Of a stretch of DNA of 64,000 nucleotides, positions 61,320-64,000 are shown piece by piece. This DNA is from an uncultured Porphyromonadaceae bacterium (GTDB lineage: Bacteria; Bacteroidota; Bacteroidia; Bacteroidales; Muribaculaceae), in NCBI GenBank assembly GCA_947175645.1, contig CAMWNP010000010.1, positions 23,387-87,386 of the forward strand. Direction: 5' to 3'. Made by a program: the position numbers and the translations under genes. Numbering within the stretch: the first letter of the stretch is position 1; each line of letters starts with the position of its first letter. Below the pieces are notes generated by a model. That model worked only from the letters and a program-made list of their open reading frames with translations. It had not been told where the DNA came from and searched no databases.

Positions 61320-62078
61320 ATGACAACAAACAACTCCCCCATTTCAAATTCAATTATCCTCGACCATGAGGAGGTCTATGACTCCTCAATTCAGAACGTG
61401 TGGCCGTTTAAGCATGTTGATGACATTGTTGAGGGTATTAAACTTGACCTCTGCAATATGACCTCTTGCTATCCTTTTACTGTCAATGGTTTTCGGTGGC
61501 GTAGTAGCGAGGAACTATACCTTGCAGGCGAGTTCTCTAATGATACAACCGAACACCTCTCAATTCAAGAGGAACTACGTGCAGCTAAGAGTCCGTATGC
61601 TGCAAAAAGGTTCGTTAAAGGCAAACACCGTAAAGAGGTACGAGAAGATTTTCCCGAATTTCGGACGCAATGGATGCTGTGGTGTGTATGGCAGAAGTGC
61701 AAGGGTAATCTCGACTTCCGAATGAAACTGCTCTCCATCCCCGATGATGTGATATTGGTAGAAGAAACAACCACCGACACTGGCGGTAGCGGTCAGATTT
61801 GGGGCTGCTCCAACCGTGAACTTGTAGAGGCAAGGAAAGCTAAGGCGCAGTCGATTACCGAGAAACATGCCGACCTCACAAAGAAGAATCTCGCATTCCT
61901 TATCAATGTAGAGACCAACGCCATACGCAAGGTCGGATTATTCAAAGGTCAGAACAATATCGGCAAGATTCTTATGATATGCCGTGATTGTATCAAACGT
62001 GGTACAGAACCTCAAATTGACCTCAATCTACTCCACTCCAAGAATATTTACATTCTTGGCAAACGACTGACATTCTAA
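61320..62078 (+). CDS. NADAR-domain protein (YbiA/ADP-ribose superfamily)
   Basis: This 252-residue cytoplasmic protein belongs to the NADAR superfamily, N-glycosidases acting on riboflavin intermediates (YbiA type) or on ADP-ribose linked to guanine in DNA (DarT-NADAR systems). Signatures are the Glu-containing 'RSSEELYLAGEFS' (61-73), 'AAKSPYAAKRFVKGKHRK', 'FRTQWMLWCVWQKCKGN', 'DVILVEETTTDTGGSG' followed by 'QIWGCS', and 'GQNNIGKILMICRDCI'. The N-terminal ~40 residues and a helical insert at about 165-205 are extra compared with YbiA (~160). It leads a plus-strand run with an unknown gene, a SprT-like protease and another unknown gene. No DarT gene is visible. Confidence 0.8.
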   Translation: MTTNNSPISNSIILDHEEVYDSSIQNVWPFKHVDDIVEGIKLDLCNMTSCYPFTVNGFRWRSSEELYLAGEFSNDTTEHLSIQEELRAAKSPYAAKRFVKGKHRKEVREDFPEFRTQWMLWCVWQKCKGNLDFRMKLLSIPDDVILVEETTTDTGGSGQIWGCSNRELVEARKAKAQSITEKHADLTKKNLAFLINVETNAIRKVGLFKGQNNIGKILMICRDCIKRGTEPQIDLNLLHSKNIYILGKRLTF

Positions 62079-62195
62079 GATTAACCCTCACCACAATATG
62101 CTCTCAAGTAGCACGAAATTGGCAACCCTCTCTCCGTTGCCACGGTTGCCGTGTGAGTTTTTCAGAAATCGCAAACAATTAAAAATTAGAATAAT

Positions 62196-62666
62196 ATGAA
62201 GCAGATTGAAGTAAATGTAGGCAAAACGAAGGTCGTTGCAACCTACAAGCCTCTATTTCGCCATGCTGTCGAAGTTGAGTTGGTAGCACCCTACGAAGGT
62301 TTGAAGTTAGAATTTGCCAAAGACGATGAGGAGTGCAACTTGTTCGTTGACGAACAAGCGGAAGAGTTTGTTAAGGAGTCTTTGATACTCATTATAAGAC
62401 AGATTGAGAACGTCATTAGGTATCGCTCAGTTTATACAGAACTCAACGATGAGTACAATAAGATAACCAATATAATGTGGACGGTACTCAACGAAATGGA
62501 GATACCCTCACGAGATAAATTTCGGTATCACTGTGAATTGCAGGATAGGGTGCGAGAAGAGATATTTAAGCAGCTCAGAACAATGATACCCGAAATAAAC
62601 GAAAAAAATCAGGACGAATTTCTGATACATCCGTATCAATTATCAAAACTTTTATCAGTTATATGA
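62196..62666 (+). CDS. Unknown 156-residue protein of the NADAR-SprT run
   Basis: This is an acidic soluble protein. An N-terminal beta region ('MKQIEVNVGKTKVVATYKPL') leads to a long helical part ('FVKESLILIIRQIENVIRYR'). No family is recognised. It starts 117 bp after the NADAR gene and overlaps the SprT-like gene by 4 bp, so it is translated together with the protease. It could be a partner or inhibitor of the protease (inference only). Confidence 0.65.
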   Translation: MKQIEVNVGKTKVVATYKPLFRHAVEVELVAPYEGLKLEFAKDDEECNLFVDEQAEEFVKESLILIIRQIENVIRYRSVYTELNDEYNKITNIMWTVLNEMEIPSRDKFRYHCELQDRVREEIFKQLRTMIPEINEKNQDEFLIHPYQLSKLLSVI

Positions 62667-63103
62667 ATCGTCCGAAGTATATTCTACTGACAAAGACTGC
62701 AATAAGAGAGATGTTTGATGAGTGTAATCGTCAATACTTTAACAATTCGGTTGAGCTTCCAATTAGGGTTGATATGTGGACTCCACAAAAGAAGATTGTC
62801 GCTATGGTACGCCCGATTTGGTCGAACCGACATAAAAGGACAAAAGCTGCACTCCATATCTCAAGCCGTTATCGTTGGACTGAACATAATCTCCGAAAGG
62901 TCATACTGCATGAAATGATACATCTCGCCATTGGAGATTATAAAGAACCGCTTACATTCATACAGAGATTACCGTTGGTCGGTCGATTCTTTATTACCCA
63001 ACACGATGATCGCTTTATAACTCTTATGAATGAGTTAAATACCCAATACAACCTCGGTATTACAGTCCGAGCAAAGCAAATGCGAAAGGAATTTATACGA
63101 TGA
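62663..63103 (+). CDS. SprT-like zinc metalloprotease
   Basis: This 146-residue protein has the SprT-type zinc motif HEMIH (residues 83-87) in 'VILHEMIHLAIGDY', with a likely third ligand His114 in 'TQHDDRFITLMNEL'. The preceding strand 'ALHISSRYRWTEHNLRKV' also fits the SprT/Spartan core. The family includes the eukaryotic Spartan protease that digests DNA-protein crosslinks; bacterial members are mostly uncharacterised. The usual C-terminal zinc ribbon of E. coli SprT is absent. It overlaps genes on both sides by 4 bp. Confidence 0.85.
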   Translation: MNRPKYILLTKTAIREMFDECNRQYFNNSVELPIRVDMWTPQKKIVAMVRPIWSNRHKRTKAALHISSRYRWTEHNLRKVILHEMIHLAIGDYKEPLTFIQRLPLVGRFFITQHDDRFITLMNELNTQYNLGITVRAKQMRKEFIR

Positions 63104-63618
63104 TAGATAGTATAGAATTACTTAATTGCCGTAAACTTGACTGTTACCCCAAAACAGTCTTTGAAAAGAAGATTCCGTATTGGAAGCAAAGCCGAAAGGA
63201 GCAATTAGAGGCGAAACGGTTCTTCTATTCAAACATAAACAGTTGGATAATCAATACCGATGAGATTATGCGTGAAAGTCGATATTTCCTTGCTTCTGTG
63301 GGCTTTCAAACTTCCATCTGTCCTACTGTAACACCATGCTTGGGGGCTTTCGTAGAGTGGTGGAAATATCGCCAACAATACTCGTGGACGGTCGATGGCT
63401 TACCGATTTGGGCTATAGGTGGCAACCCGATGACGGGTTCAAGTGGTTGCTCTTCAGTTGATATTAATGGCAAGGCGCAACGAGCCATCTTGCAAGCCCG
63501 ACTGATAGACGTTGTAAAATCCTTCAACCGCATTGCAAAACGCTATATTGAGGCACAAAAAGAGTGTGAAGCATATCCACTTGATTATGTGCTAACACGA
63601 TTGCCGATAAAGATTTAG
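63100..63618 (+). CDS. Unknown 172-residue protein after the SprT-like gene
   Basis: This soluble protein has a Cys in 'IELLNCRKLDCYPKTVF' and more in 'SICPTVTPCLGAF' and 'SSGCSSVDI', then a helical C-terminus ('DVVKSFNRIAKRYIEAQKEC'). It also has a Trp/Gly-rich centre ('VDGLPIWAIGGNPMTGSSG'). No family is recognised; the Cys pattern could bind metal. The ATG overlaps the protease stop (ATGA), so it is part of the same translation-coupled group. Confidence 0.65.
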   Translation: MIDSIELLNCRKLDCYPKTVFEKKIPYWKQSRKEQLEAKRFFYSNINSWIINTDEIMRESRYFLASVGFQTSICPTVTPCLGAFVEWWKYRQQYSWTVDGLPIWAIGGNPMTGSSGCSSVDINGKAQRAILQARLIDVVKSFNRIAKRYIEAQKECEAYPLDYVLTRLPIKI

Positions 63619-63679
63619 TTATTTGATATGACATCAATTCCGACTAAAATGATTAACTTTGCATATCAAGTAATTCATT

Positions 63680-63964
63680 ATGGAATATCAACCCCTAAAC
63701 ACATATATTGTAAAATACTCTTATCCCGATTATCATTTTGAGTCGGAGGTAGGAGTATTTTGTGATAATGATCCTTGTGGTACAACTCCCTCTGAGAATA
63801 CAATAAAAGCCTTTTTTGACGATGGGGATGAACCTGATATTATAGATATTATAGGAGAATGTGGAAATACCTTTTCTGAAACGGCAGTGTTGTCTCGTGA
63901 GGCAATTGAGATAATTAATGGGGGTTATGCCAAGAAACTTACTAATAACGCGAGTTCGGGATAA
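63680..63964 (+). CDS. Small acidic protein of unknown function
   Basis: This 94-residue acidic protein begins MEYQPLNTYIVKYSYPDYHF and continues with 'GVFCDNDPCGTTPSENTIK' and 'FFDDGDEPDIIDIIGECGN'. It looks like a small cytoplasmic protein with a high negative charge, a feature of antirestriction or DNA-mimic proteins but also of many others. A possible promoter element (TAACTTTG) lies at 63653-63660. No family is recognised. Confidence 0.55.
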   Translation: MEYQPLNTYIVKYSYPDYHFESEVGVFCDNDPCGTTPSENTIKAFFDDGDEPDIIDIIGECGNTFSETAVLSREAIEIINGGYAKKLTNNASSG

Positions 63965-64000
63965 GAATTGGATCAAAAAAGTTGAATCGGCAGCCTTAAA

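Noticed and set aside
61320-62078. DarT-NADAR toxin-antitoxin pair
   Set aside because: No DarT-like ADP-ribosyltransferase is recognisable in the neighbouring genes, and the gene order differs.

Overview
The window reads as a Bacteroidales chromosome segment, and Muribaculaceae-like gut lineages are my best guess. Supporting signs are promoters of the TTTG-N19..21-TAnnTTTG type, genes without obvious Shine-Dalgarno sites, the type IX secretion (T9SS) genes porX and porW, a menaquinone-type UbiA prenyltransferase, C69, C10 and C11 peptidases, and secreted proteins ending in a (Y/F)N(L/P)(Q/S)G...-type tail. The genus is an inference; no rRNA is present.

Region 1 (1-8.2 kb) holds the end of murQ, a secreted SGNH esterase, a patatin/beta-barrel protein, a small unknown gene, aspS, a Nif3-family gene and a zinc-ribbon coiled-coil gene. 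Region 2 (8.2-18.4 kb, minus strand) is an extracellular-protein block. A cobalamin riboswitch controls btuB, a BtuG-like beta-propeller gene and a 1098-residue GLUG-repeat protein. An FN3-type secreted protein and an outer-membrane barrel gene lie beside it. Region 3 (18.6-23.1 kb) has gdhA and a secreted C10 cysteine peptidase with a lipoprotein partner.

Region 4 (23.2-36.3 kb, minus) holds two compact blocks. The first is pyrE, an SRPBCC gene, argH, a Rieske-like lipoprotein gene and a racemase gene. The second has eight genes: unknown, cyclophilin, M16 peptidase, porW, porX, tsaE, birA, menA. Region 5 (36.4-43.2 kb, plus) is a tightly overlapping five-gene run: C11 peptidase, MscS, DAACS symporter and two C69 dipeptidases. 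It looks like a peptide-use operon. Region 6 (43.2-52.6 kb) contains tkt, an SGNH gene, mtnN, luxS and an AlbA_2 gene on the minus strand, then tRNA-Pro(GGG), a PepSY-like gene, pheT and yebC.

Region 7 (about 52.7 kb to the end) is visibly AT-richer and carries unrecognised genes, so it looks acquired, although no integrase or att site is inside the window. It contains an HTH protein with an SSB-like acidic tail, a candidate structured RNA of about 260 nt with its own promoter and terminator, and three secreted or lipoprotein genes. It also has a SIS-fold protein facing an HTH-methyltransferase-like protein, and a NADAR - unknown - SprT-like protease - unknown cassette. This is the part most likely to hold an undescribed system.

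Across the core, a palindromic element (TTAGACCCGGTTCCCC...) occurs at 17.6, 17.7 and 49.2 kb; one copy overlaps a stop codon.
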